NCBI GenBank assembly: GCA_002409965.1
Contig: DHON01000090.1
Span: forward strand, 35,507-70,074
Source: Firmicutes bacterium UBA5389
Lineage (GTDB): Bacteria; Bacillota; DTU025
Direction: 5' to 3'
DNA: 34,568 nt
The notes beneath the pieces were generated by a model. It was not told the origin of the DNA, searched no databases, and saw only the letters and a list, made by a program, of their open reading frames with translations. Of the stretch, positions 24,141 through 31,633 are shown in pieces. How positions within the stretch are numbered: the stretch's first letter is position 1; the number at the start of each line of letters is the position of its first letter. A program made the position numbers and the translations under genes.

Positions 24141-25663
24141 CAGCTCTTCCCAGCTTTCACCACAGTGACGATGAGTTGGCCGTTGGGGCCAGCTGCCAAT
24201 CCTCTGAACACCGCTCCAAGCGATATCGCTTCTTCTATGATCTCCAAATGGCTCTGGTCGATGATCTCCCCCGGGTACAACAGAGGTATGCCGGGCGGGT
24301 ACGGCGCCACGACCTCCGCGCACACACGACCGGGCGAGTCATGCAGCCTGGCCAGTTCATGGGCGGCCAGCGTGGCCTGGCGAGGCAGCATCGCTCGCTC
24401 GGCCGGGGCGAACAGATGCTGTGTGAATCTCGCCTGATCGCCTCGCTTCCTTGAAGACGGACCCGCGGCGGCTCTCTCAGAGCGCGCCTCCTCTGCGACC
24501 CGGATCATCGCGTCCACAAGGGCGTCTACATCCCCCTCGGTATCAGCGTAAGTCACAAAAGCGATGACGTTCTCGAAGTCAGCCAGCTCAACCCGGGCAT
24601 TATGCTCATCCATCAGTCTGTTCTTCAGCTCGAATCCGGCCAGGCCCAGCTCGATCATGGACACGCTCAGCTTGCACTTGTCCATCACGGGCCTAGACAA
24701 CACACGCACGCCCGGCACATGCGAAAGCCTTTCCCGCGCCTTATCGGACAGCCTGATCGCTCGCTCGACCAGATCGTGCCCGCGCAGCCTCATCAGAGTG
24801 GCGGTGATGTCTATCGAAGCCATAAGCAAGTACGATGGGCTTGTAGACTGCAGTATGGCCAGCATCCGCTGGACACGGTCGGGATGTATCCGTTCGCCCT
24901 TGATGTGCAACATGCTGCTGCCTGTTAATGAACCCAGCGTCTTGTGTGTGCTCTGGACCACCATGTCGGCGCCGTAGCTCAGCGCAGACCTGGGCATTGC
25001 CTCGTGCAGATGGATGTGGGGTCCGTGCGCCTCATCCACCAGCAACGGAATGCCATGATCGTGGCAAAGCTCAACAAGGACCGACAAGTCGCCTGCCATG
25101 CCGTAGTAGTTAGGCCTGGTGATCAGGCACGCCTTGGCATCGGGATGCTCTGACAGCGCACGCTCGTATTCCCGAGTGGGCACTCCAACGCTGACCCCCC
25201 ATTCCGGATCGACGTCAGGGTAGACGAACACAGGTTGGAGGCCAGCTAGGATCACTCCGCCTATCACCGACAAGTGCGCATCGCGGGGTATGACGATCTT
25301 CTGACCCTCTTTGCACGTCGTCATTATCATGGCGTGCACTCCCGCCGTAGTCCCGTTGGTAAGGAAGAACGTCCTATCGGCGCCGAATGTCTGCGCCGCT
25401 AAGTCCTGCGCCTGCCTGATGCAACCGGACGGAAGGTGCAGGTTGTCCATGCCGCGCGTTTCAGTGACATCGATGGCGAGCACGTTGCGCTTGAATGCCT
25501 CGGCTACCTCTGGTGGAAAACCAAGACCGCCCTTGTGGCCCGGCATGTGAAAGCGCAGAGCATGCTGCCGGACATAACCGAGCAGCGTCTGAAAGAGCGG
25601 AGCGTCGAACTCCTCCAGAGGAATGTTGAGCAAATCCGAACCGTTCACTTGGGTCTTTGACAC
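24140..25663 (-). CDS. yaaO: Orn/Lys/Arg decarboxylase family (YaaO-like), PLP-dependent
   Basis: 507 residues. The N-terminal substrate region has HMPGHKGGLGFPPEV. The PLP site has LLVDEAHGPHIHLHEAMP (Asp to the pyridine nitrogen) and VVQSTHKTLGSLTGSSML (Schiff-base Lys in STHKT). The C-terminal domain ends with PYPPGIPLLYPGE. Members decarboxylate lysine, arginine or ornithine to make polyamines; this sequence does not decide which. The GTG start at 25663 has GGAGAA about 12 bases upstream, a weak site; a longer reading to 25738 would cross the LexA-box region. It is divergent from the SOS-type gene with 149 bases between the two starts. Confidence 0.88.
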   Translation of the reverse strand: MSKTQVNGSDLLNIPLEEFDAPLFQTLLGYVRQHALRFHMPGHKGGLGFPPEVAEAFKRNVLAIDVTETRGMDNLHLPSGCIRQAQDLAAQTFGADRTFFLTNGTTAGVHAMIMTTCKEGQKIVIPRDAHLSVIGGVILAGLQPVFVYPDVDPEWGVSVGVPTREYERALSEHPDAKACLITRPNYYGMAGDLSVLVELCHDHGIPLLVDEAHGPHIHLHEAMPRSALSYGADMVVQSTHKTLGSLTGSSMLHIKGERIHPDRVQRMLAILQSTSPSYLLMASIDITATLMRLRGHDLVERAIRLSDKARERLSHVPGVRVLSRPVMDKCKLSVSMIELGLAGFELKNRLMDEHNARVELADFENVIAFVTYADTEGDVDALVDAMIRVAEEARSERAAAGPSSRKRGDQARFTQHLFAPAERAMLPRQATLAAHELARLHDSPGRVCAEVVAPYPPGIPLLYPGEIIDQSHLEIIEEAISLGAVFRGLAAGPNGQLIVTVVKAGKS

Positions 25664-25725
25664 TGGATATCGTTTCTCCTTCGTGCCCGCCGCTCGGCGG
25701 TTACTGGTATGCGCAAGCCCAACGC

Positions 25726-25754
25726 TTGACACGAACACCTGTTCGTGTTATTGT
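25726..25754 (+). promoter_or_regulatory. Strong sigma-A promoter carrying a LexA box
   Basis: A perfect TTGACA (25726-25731), 17 bases, TATTGT (25749-25754). The spacer consists almost wholly of an inverted repeat, ACACGAACA (25729-25737) and TGTTCGTGT (25740-25748), so a bound repressor would block polymerase. Expected start of transcription near 25761. Confidence 0.85.
25732..25745. promoter_or_regulatory. LexA/DinR SOS box 1
   Basis: CGAACACCTGTTCG is a perfect match to the Gram-positive SOS box form CGAAC-N4-GTTCG, placed between the -35 and -10 boxes. It may also affect the divergent decarboxylase gene. Confidence 0.88.
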
Positions 25755-25762
25755 CTGCCTAG

Positions 25763-25776
25763 AGAACGTTTGTTCG
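25763..25776. promoter_or_regulatory. LexA/DinR SOS box 2
   Basis: AGAACGTTTGTTCG matches CGAAC-N4-GTTCG at all but the first base. Its centre is 31 bases from that of box 1, about three helical turns, and it overlaps the predicted transcription start. Confidence 0.75.
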
Positions 25777-25812
25777 GTCTTGCTATCGCTAGTGAAAGGA
25801 GGTCGATACCGG

Positions 25813-26229
25813 GTGAAGAACGTGGTCTACGTCTATACCACTGTCATCCCGCCGGCAGGCGCCGGCAAGTGGAAGGCCGTCATGCTCGCTCAGAGCAGCC
25901 GAGGCAGGGTCCTGGCCGAAGATGTCCAGTGCCTTGCGCCGGCGCTCGTCGCCCACCCGGCGCCCGGTTCCGCCGCTTCCACTGCAGCGCTCGTCGTGAT
26001 GCTGCAGGGTCTGATAGCTGCCAGGCGGGTCCGCGCGCGCAACGTGGTCGTCTTCTCCGATCGGCCCCGAGCCCTCGATGCGCTGAGCGGAAAAGGGCAC
26101 ATCCCCGCAGGAGCAGTAGGAACCTACCTCCAGCTTAGGGCCATGGCACATAGCTTCGCGAGTGTGGAATTCCGCTATGCCCCGTACCCGGCGATGAGCG
26201 ATCTTCCGGTCATGGCGGCCGGCGGCTGA
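25813..26229 (+). CDS. SOS-box-controlled RNase H-fold protein with incomplete catalytic site
   Basis: 138 residues, not a named family. The order of elements is that of RNase HI: strand 1 VVYVYTTVI, strand 2 KWKAVMLA, strand 3 RVLAEDVQCLA, helix AASTAALVVMLQGLIAARRV, strand 4 NVVVFSDRP, helix ALDAL, helix TYLQLRAMAHSFA, strand 5 SVEFRYAP and a final SDLPVMAA. Of the four RNase H acids, the first (Thr9/10) and second (Ala59) are replaced, whereas Asp83 (FSDRP) and Asp130 (SDLP) remain. Nuclease activity is doubtful; nucleic-acid binding is possible. The GTG start has AAAGGAGGT nine bases upstream. Two LexA boxes cover its promoter. It converges on gpmI and their 3' ends overlap by 55 bases. 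Confidence 0.82.
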   Translation: MKNVVYVYTTVIPPAGAGKWKAVMLAQSSRGRVLAEDVQCLAPALVAHPAPGSAASTAALVVMLQGLIAARRVRARNVVVFSDRPRALDALSGKGHIPAGAVGTYLQLRAMAHSFASVEFRYAPYPAMSDLPVMAAGG

Positions 26230-27728
26230 ATCCCCAAAAGTTTGAGCACAGTGGGCGCCACATCTCCGAAGTCCCCGCCGTCGCGCAACTTTCGCACGCC
26301 CGCACCGGCCAGTATGAACGGCACCGGGTTGAGCGAGTGGGCGGTGCTGGGCTTCCCGGAAACAGGGTCGATCATCTCATCGGCGTTGCCGTGGTCCGCA
26401 GTGACGATCATGGCCCCAGCCGCGGCCGATGCGGCATGCCATACTTGTCCAACGCATTCATCCACAGTCTCCACTGCAGCGATCGCCGGGGCGAGTTTGC
26501 CCGTGTGGCCCACCATATCGCCGTTGGCGAAGTTGATGACCACGAAATCGTATTTGCCCGAACCTATCCGATCCACCGCTTCTCGGGCAATGGCCCTGGC
26601 GCTCATCTCGGGGGCCAGGTCGTAAGTGGCCACTCGCGGCGATGGAATCAGAATACGTTCCTCTCCCGGAAACGGCTGCTCCCGCCCGCCATTGAAGAAA
26701 AACGTAACATGCGCAAACTTCTCGGTTTCCGCCAGACGCAGCTGGGTCTTGCCTGCTTCTGCAAGAGTCTCCGCCAGCCCATCCTGGGGTTCAGGGGCGG
26801 CGAAGGCCACCGGCACATCGGCGTCGAGGTACTTCATCATGCATACGAAGTTCACCTCTGGGCGCTCGCCCCGGTCGAACCCGTCGAACTCGTCCAAGTT
26901 GAACGCCCGGGTCAGCTCGCGGGCGCGGTCGCCGCGGAAATTGAAGAATATCGCGGAGTCGCCGTTGTGCACTGGGCCCACCGGAGAGCCCTGCGCATCT
27001 AGTATCACCGTGGGCACAACAAACTCGTCCGTCACGCCCTCTGCGTACGACCGCTCCACTGCCTCTCGCGCAGTGCGGGCCGTCCGTCCGCGCGAATGAA
27101 CCATTGCGTCCCACGACAGCTTCACCCGGTCCCAGCGGGTGTCGCGGTCCATGGAGTAGTATCGGCCGCTCACAGTGGCGACCTGCCCCAGGCCAAGCCG
27201 GCTCAGCCTGTCCTCGAGCGCGTCCAGGAACTCAAGAGCGCTGGCGGGCGCAACGTCCCGCCCGTCCAAGAAGGCATGCACGTATAGCTCAGCAATGCCG
27301 GCTTCGCGCGCCATCCCCACCAGCGTGTATATGTGATCCTGGTGCGAATGCACTCCTCCAGGCGAAACAAGCCCCATAAGGTGCAGGGCCTTCCCCGTCT
27401 GCGCAGCCTGGTCCATCGCGCCCAGCAACACCGGGTTCCTCTGGAACTCGCCAGTCTGTATCATATGATTGAGGTAGCTGAGGTCTTGATATACGATCCG
27501 GCCGGCTCCCAGGCAGAGGTGGCCCACTTCCGAACCGCCCATCTGTCCGTCGGGCAGTCCCACAGCGCGGCCGTGAGCCGGCAGCGTCGTAGACGGGAAC
27601 TCATCCATGAGACCGTCGCAGTTCGGAGTGCGCGCTAGCCCAATTGCGTTGCCAGGGCCGGGCGGGGCCACTCCCCACCCATCCAGAACCACGAGCACAA
27701 CAGGTCTATACTTCTTCATATTCTTCAC
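26175..27728 (-). CDS. gpmI: 2,3-bisphosphoglycerate-independent phosphoglycerate mutase
   Basis: 517 residues, the usual length. Motifs: VVLVVLDGWG (metal-binding Asp), GQMGGSEVGHLCLGAGR with the phosphorylated Ser (Gly replaces the common Asn before Ser), GLVSPGGVHSHQDH, SGRYYSMDRDTRWDR, and VVINFANGDMVGHTG with TADHGNADEM near the C-terminus. It interconverts 3- and 2-phosphoglycerate with Mn2+. The start GTG at 27728 has GGGGGTG eight bases upstream; an ATG at 27719 is also possible. It has its own promoter and is separated from the usual gap-pgk-tpi-eno cluster. Its 3' end overlaps the SOS-type gene. Confidence 0.96.
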   Translation of the reverse strand: MKNMKKYRPVVLVVLDGWGVAPPGPGNAIGLARTPNCDGLMDEFPSTTLPAHGRAVGLPDGQMGGSEVGHLCLGAGRIVYQDLSYLNHMIQTGEFQRNPVLLGAMDQAAQTGKALHLMGLVSPGGVHSHQDHIYTLVGMAREAGIAELYVHAFLDGRDVAPASALEFLDALEDRLSRLGLGQVATVSGRYYSMDRDTRWDRVKLSWDAMVHSRGRTARTAREAVERSYAEGVTDEFVVPTVILDAQGSPVGPVHNGDSAIFFNFRGDRARELTRAFNLDEFDGFDRGERPEVNFVCMMKYLDADVPVAFAAPEPQDGLAETLAEAGKTQLRLAETEKFAHVTFFFNGGREQPFPGEERILIPSPRVATYDLAPEMSARAIAREAVDRIGSGKYDFVVINFANGDMVGHTGKLAPAIAAVETVDECVGQVWHAASAAAGAMIVTADHGNADEMIDPVSGKPSTAHSLNPVPFILAGAGVRKLRDGGDFGDVAPTVLKLLGIQPPAAMTGRSLIAGYGA

Positions 27729-27758
27729 GCGGACGACACCCCCAAAAGCAGCAGGACC

Positions 27759-27787
27759 ATAGTATCACACGCTCAATATCGCTTCAA
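27759..27787 (-). promoter_or_regulatory. Possible sigma-A promoter of gpmI
   Basis: TTGAAG (27782-27787), 17 bases, TACTAT (27759-27764) on the minus strand, about 30 bases before the gpmI start. Each box has two mismatches to consensus. Confidence 0.5.
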
Positions 27788-27796
27788 CACAGCCGA

Positions 27797-27841
27797 AACC
27801 GGCCCTCGTCCGTTGCCTGACGCGGCTGGGCGGGGCCGGTT
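27797..27841 (-). terminator. Inverted repeat between hppA and gpmI
   Basis: AACCGGCCC (27797-27805) pairs with GGGCCGGTT (27833-27841), a perfect 9-bp stem around a 27-base GC-rich loop. No T-run follows on the minus strand. It stands 25 bases downstream of the hppA stop and ahead of the gpmI promoter, so a terminator role for hppA is possible. Confidence 0.45.
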
Positions 27842-27865
27842 CACATTGCGTAATATGCAAGGCGC

Positions 27866-29977
27866 CTACTTCATAATCGACAGTGTGACAATGACCGACG
27901 AGAACACAATGGACACCATGGATATCAGCTTAATCAGGATGTTGAGCGAGGGGCCCGAAGTGTCTTTGAACGGGTCGCCCACAGTATCGCCTACTACTCC
28001 GGCCTTGTGAGCGTCAGACCCCTTTCCGCCGTATTGCCCTGACTCAATGTACTTCTTGGCGTTATCCCATGAACCGCCGGCGTTGGCCATCATAACTGCC
28101 AACAGGAATCCAGTCACCACCGTCCCGACGAGCAGGCCTCCAACGCCGTCCGGGCCCAGCAGGATGCCGACGAGAATAGGCGCGATTATCGCGATAAGCG
28201 AAGGCAACACCATTTCCTTCTGAGCCGCGCTCGCGCACATGTCCACGCACCGCGCGTAGTCGGGCTTAGCCTTGCCCTCCATCAGCCCGGGGATCTCCCT
28301 AAACTGCCTGCGGACTTCGTTCACGATTCCCTCAGCTGCGCGCCCCACTGCCTGCATCGTCAGAGCGGAGAACACAAACGGCAGCATTCCGCCGACGAAC
28401 ACTCCAACAAGCACCGCCGGGGTCATCAGGCTGAACAAAAAATCGCGCCCTGGAGCGATCAAGACTATCTGGTCGCGGTAGGCCGCGATCAGCGCAAGCG
28501 CCGTCAGCGCCGCAGAACCGATGGCAAAGCCCTTGCCGGTCGCTGCGGTGGTGTTGCCCAGAGAGTCGAGGGCATCCGTGCGCTCGCGAACCTTCTTGGG
28601 AAGACCCGCCATCTCCGCCACGCCGCCGGCATTGTCGGCAACTGGACCGTAAGCATCGGTGGCCAGTGTGATGCCGAGAGTAGACAGCATGCCAACGGCT
28701 GACATCGCTATGCCGTAGAGGCCGACGATGGCATTGGACGCCCCTCCCGACACGTAGAAGCTGACCATGACTGCCGCGCCCACCACCAGGATCGGCATGG
28801 CGGTCGACATCATGCCCGTCGACATGCCCGAGATAATCACCGTGGCGGGGCCAGTGAGCGAGGAGTGCGCTACGAGCTGGGTGGGCTTGTAGTCGGCGGA
28901 CGTGTAGTACTCGGTCACCCGTCCGATGACGACACCCGACACCAGGCCGGCCATGACCGACCAAAAGATGCCGGTATGTTCAGGTCCGAGTATCCTGCGC
29001 ACCAGAATCCAGCTGGCAACGATGACTATCGCCGCGCTGACGTATACGCCGCGCCTCAAGGCCGCGAGAAGCAGCGATTGCTCCGCGCGCTCGCCGGTCC
29101 TCACCGTGAAACTACCGACCACTGAGGCCAGGACGCCCACTGCGGCCAGAACAAGAGGCAGCACGACCCAACTCACGCCGAGGCCCATGGAGGCGCCCAG
29201 GGCCGATGTGGCAACGATGGAGCCAACATATGATTCGTACAGGTCAGCGCCCATGCCTGCAACATCGCCCACGTTGTCGCCTACGTTGTCGGCGATGACG
29301 GCAGGGTTCCGAGGGTCGTCCTCGGGTATGCCCGCCTCCACCTTGCCCACAAGGTCGGCGCCGACATCGGCCGCCTTAGTGAATATGCCTCCGCCCACTC
29401 GCGCAAACAGCGCCATGGCACTCGCGCCCATGCCCGAAGTGAGCAGAGTGGACGTGATCTGCGCCAGGCGCTGCCCGGAATCTGCGATGGGGCTAGCAGA
29501 CGTATAATACCATGTGAGACCGAAATACCAGAGCGACAGGTGGACCAGCGAAAGGCCCACAACCGTGAGGCCCATCACGGAGCCGGACGAGAATGCCAAC
29601 CGTAGTCCTTCATTGAGGCTCCGCGACGCCGCCTGCGCCGTGCGCGCATTCGACTTGGTTGCCGTAGTCATCCCGATGTACCCGGCCAATCCAGAGAAGA
29701 ACCCTCCGCTCAAGAAAGCGAAAGGCGTGAAATAGCTCAGATAACCAGTGCCTGCGAGAACCAACAGAAGCACGAACATCACCGCGAAGAATAGCATGAC
29801 GCCACGATACTGGCGTTTCAAGTATGCCGAAGCCCCTTCTCTTATGGCCTCGGAAATGCTCCGCATTTGCTGAGTGCCTTCGTCTTTACGGCTGATAGAC
29901 GCGGATAGATAGGCTGCTACTCCAAGCGCGACTAGGGCGCTGACAGGCGCCAAGAATGCCAGAGAGCCGAAATCCAT
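27866..29977 (-). CDS. hppA: K+-dependent membrane pyrophosphatase (ion-pumping)
   Basis: 703 residues with about 16 membrane helices. The PPi site is DVGADLVGKVEAGIPEDDP, then NPAVIADNVGDNVGDVAGMG. In LGNTTAATGKG (about residues 470-480) the third-last marker is Ala, which marks the K+-dependent class; K+-independent enzymes carry Lys there. Hydrolysis of PPi drives H+ or Na+ out of the cell; the sequence reading here does not settle which ion. The ATG at 29977 is chosen; a TTG at 29992 lies inside a hairpin. A strong Shine-Dalgarno run is 38 bases upstream, separated by that hairpin. It has its own promoter. The neighbours are gpmI and the fumarase operon. Confidence 0.95.
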   Translation of the reverse strand: MDFGSLAFLAPVSALVALGVAAYLSASISRKDEGTQQMRSISEAIREGASAYLKRQYRGVMLFFAVMFVLLLVLAGTGYLSYFTPFAFLSGGFFSGLAGYIGMTTATKSNARTAQAASRSLNEGLRLAFSSGSVMGLTVVGLSLVHLSLWYFGLTWYYTSASPIADSGQRLAQITSTLLTSGMGASAMALFARVGGGIFTKAADVGADLVGKVEAGIPEDDPRNPAVIADNVGDNVGDVAGMGADLYESYVGSIVATSALGASMGLGVSWVVLPLVLAAVGVLASVVGSFTVRTGERAEQSLLLAALRRGVYVSAAIVIVASWILVRRILGPEHTGIFWSVMAGLVSGVVIGRVTEYYTSADYKPTQLVAHSSLTGPATVIISGMSTGMMSTAMPILVVGAAVMVSFYVSGGASNAIVGLYGIAMSAVGMLSTLGITLATDAYGPVADNAGGVAEMAGLPKKVRERTDALDSLGNTTAATGKGFAIGSAALTALALIAAYRDQIVLIAPGRDFLFSLMTPAVLVGVFVGGMLPFVFSALTMQAVGRAAEGIVNEVRRQFREIPGLMEGKAKPDYARCVDMCASAAQKEMVLPSLIAIIAPILVGILLGPDGVGGLLVGTVVTGFLLAVMMANAGGSWDNAKKYIESGQYGGKGSDAHKAGVVGDTVGDPFKDTSGPSLNILIKLISMVSIVFSSVIVTLSIMK

Positions 29978-29984
29978 TCCAGCT

Positions 29985-30010
29985 ACGCCCAAAAAAGGAT
30001 TTTCGGGCGT
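29985..30010 (-). promoter_or_regulatory. Hairpin between Shine-Dalgarno and start codon of hppA
   Basis: On the minus strand ACGCCC and GGGCGT pair, with an inner AAAA/TTTT, between GGAGGGGGGG (30015-30024) and the ATG at 29977. When folded, only about 11 bases would separate the two, a workable spacing. Read on the plus strand the same hairpin is followed by TTTTT and looks like a terminator, but no plus-strand gene lies nearby. Confidence 0.55.
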
Positions 30011-30049
30011 TTTTCCCCCCCTCCATCATTGCAGCGGGCCAACATGGCC

Positions 30050-30078
30050 AGAATAACACAGGCAGGCATTATGGTCAA
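30050..30078 (-). promoter_or_regulatory. Sigma-A-type promoter of hppA
   Basis: TTGACC (30073-30078), 17 bases, TATTCT (30050-30055) on the minus strand, directly behind the fumarase beta gene. A start near 30043 would give a leader of about 65 bases containing the Shine-Dalgarno run and hairpin. Confidence 0.6.
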
Positions 30079-30102
30079 AAGAAGTCACCGCCCCCTGCGG
30101 CA
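30077..30102 (-). terminator. Possible weak terminator after the fumarase operon
   Basis: On the minus strand GTGCCGC and GCGGTGAC can pair with a bulge and are followed by TTCTTTTG. It lies immediately after the beta-subunit stop and overlaps the hppA -35 box. Confidence 0.35.
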
Positions 30103-30654
30103 CTACTCCTTCCGGTACTTGGCGACCCCCTGTTCGTAGAGATCAGCGCCGTGTATGTCGTCGATCACGAACAGCGGAAGGTCGTCCACATACAGCTTGC
30201 GGATGGCCTCAGGCCCAAGCTCCTCGTACGCGACGACTTCAGCCGACTTGATCCTCTTAGCTACAAGCGCCGCCGCTCCGCCCACCGCGGCGAAGTAGAC
30301 TGCGCGATGCCGGACCATGGCGTCCCGGACCTCTCGGGATCGCATCCCCTTGCCGATCATGCCCTTCATTCCGTGTTCCATCAGAATCGGCGCGTAAGGA
30401 TCCATGCGCATGCTGGTAGTGGGGCCGGCCGAGCCTATTGGATCCCCCGGCTTGGCAGGCGCAGGTCCCACATAGTAGATGACCTGCCCCCGAAGATCGA
30501 TCGGGAGTTCCTTCCTTTCCTTGATGAGAGCCATCAGCCTCTTGTGAGCCGCGTCTCTGGCCGTATAGACCACACCTGTCAGAAGCACCTGATCCCCTGC
30601 CCTAAGGCCTGCAATAGTCTCCTCGTCCAGCGGGGTAGTAATCCGTTTTGCCAT
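30103..30654 (-). CDS. Class I fumarate hydratase beta subunit
   Basis: 183 residues, typical of the separate C-terminal (beta) subunit of Fe-S hydro-lyases. Visible hallmarks are LRAGDQVLLTGVVYTARDAAH, VIYYVGPAPAKPGDPIGSAGPTTSMRMD and KGMRSREVRDAM. It completes the active site with the alpha subunit, hydrating fumarate to malate. A close relative is L-tartrate dehydratase beta (TtdB); the neighbouring aspartase and malic enzyme favour fumarase. The ATG has GGAGG upstream, 21 bases after the alpha-subunit stop. Confidence 0.92.
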   Translation of the reverse strand: MAKRITTPLDEETIAGLRAGDQVLLTGVVYTARDAAHKRLMALIKERKELPIDLRGQVIYYVGPAPAKPGDPIGSAGPTTSMRMDPYAPILMEHGMKGMIGKGMRSREVRDAMVRHRAVYFAAVGGAAALVAKRIKSAEVVAYEELGPEAIRKLYVDDLPLFVIDDIHGADLYEQGVAKYRKE

Positions 30655-30675
30655 TCGACTTCCTCCCTCCCCTGC

Positions 30676-31536
30676 CTACAGGGTGATGCTTCTGTGGGGC
30701 GATACATGGCAGTTCAAGTTGACGGCCACAGGCAGGCTGGCGATGTGGCACGGCGCGTACTCCACGTGCACAGCCAGTGCAGTCGTGCTGCCGCCCAGGC
30801 CCTGCGGTCCGATGCCCAGCCTGTTGATTGCCTCGAGAAGTTCGTCCTCTAGGGCCGCATATGCGGGATTCGGATTTCTGCTTCCCATGGGACGCACCAG
30901 CGCCTTCTTGGCGAGCAGAGGGGCGGTTTCGAAGTTGCCCCCGATTCCAACGCCCACCACCACCGGCGGGCATGGGTTCGGCCCGGCCTTTCGAACCTGT
31001 TCGATGACGAACTTCCGCACGCCCTCGACGCCAGCTGCCGGGATCATCATGGCGATGCCGCTCATGTTCTCGGCGCCGCCGCCTTTGGGCGCTAGAGTTA
31101 TCTTGAGCTCGCTGCCTGGGACAATATCAGTGTGAATGATGGCCGGCGTGTTGTCGCAGGTGTTCTTCCGCTCAAACAGCGGCTCGGATACTACGGACTT
31201 CCTCAGGTAGCCCTTCTCGTAACCGCGCCGCACGCCCTCATTGATGGCCGCGACAAGATCGCCTCTCTCGATGCGGACATCCTGCCCCAGCTCCAGAAAG
31301 ACCACCGCCAGCCCCGTATCCTGGCATGCAGGCCTCTGCTCCCTGGCCGCGAGGCGGTGGTTTTCCAGTATCATCTCGAGCACCTGCCGACCTACCTCCG
31401 ACTCTTCAGCGGCGGCGAACGCTTCGATCGTCTTCAGGTTCTCTTCCGGCAGATTGCAGCAAGCGCTGATGCACAGCTCCTCCATTGCGTCTGCAATGTC
31501 GCCGGACGGAATGACTCTCGGTTTCGTGCACCCCAT
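30676..31536 (-). CDS. Class I fumarate hydratase alpha subunit (4Fe-4S)
   Basis: 286 residues. Three cluster-binding cysteines are visible in PACQDTGLAV, NTCDNTPAII and NPCPPVVVGVGIGG, and the substrate region has APKGGGAENMS and GIGPQGLGGSTTALAVHVE. With the beta subunit it forms an oxygen-sensitive fumarase; the tartrate-dehydratase alternative is less likely from context. The ATG at 31536 has AGGGAGG eight bases upstream; the longer reading to 31560 has none. It stands 97 bases after the malic-enzyme stop in what looks like one unit with aspartase. Confidence 0.93.
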   Translation of the reverse strand: MGCTKPRVIPSGDIADAMEELCISACCNLPEENLKTIEAFAAAEESEVGRQVLEMILENHRLAAREQRPACQDTGLAVVFLELGQDVRIERGDLVAAINEGVRRGYEKGYLRKSVVSEPLFERKNTCDNTPAIIHTDIVPGSELKITLAPKGGGAENMSGIAMMIPAAGVEGVRKFVIEQVRKAGPNPCPPVVVGVGIGGNFETAPLLAKKALVRPMGSRNPNPAYAALEDELLEAINRLGIGPQGLGGSTTALAVHVEYAPCHIASLPVAVNLNCHVSPHRSITL

Positions 31537-31633
31537 CTCGTCATCCTCCCTGTCGCTCAATTGACTGCCGCCTGGGCAATGGTCGACCGCAGCACGGCCC
31601 AGATCCGGGTCATGCTGCGGTCGGCGGCCTACA

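Noticed and set aside
29985..30015. Plus-strand Rho-independent terminator
   Set aside because: The T-run is on the plus strand, but no plus-strand gene precedes it. It is reported instead as a leader hairpin of hppA.
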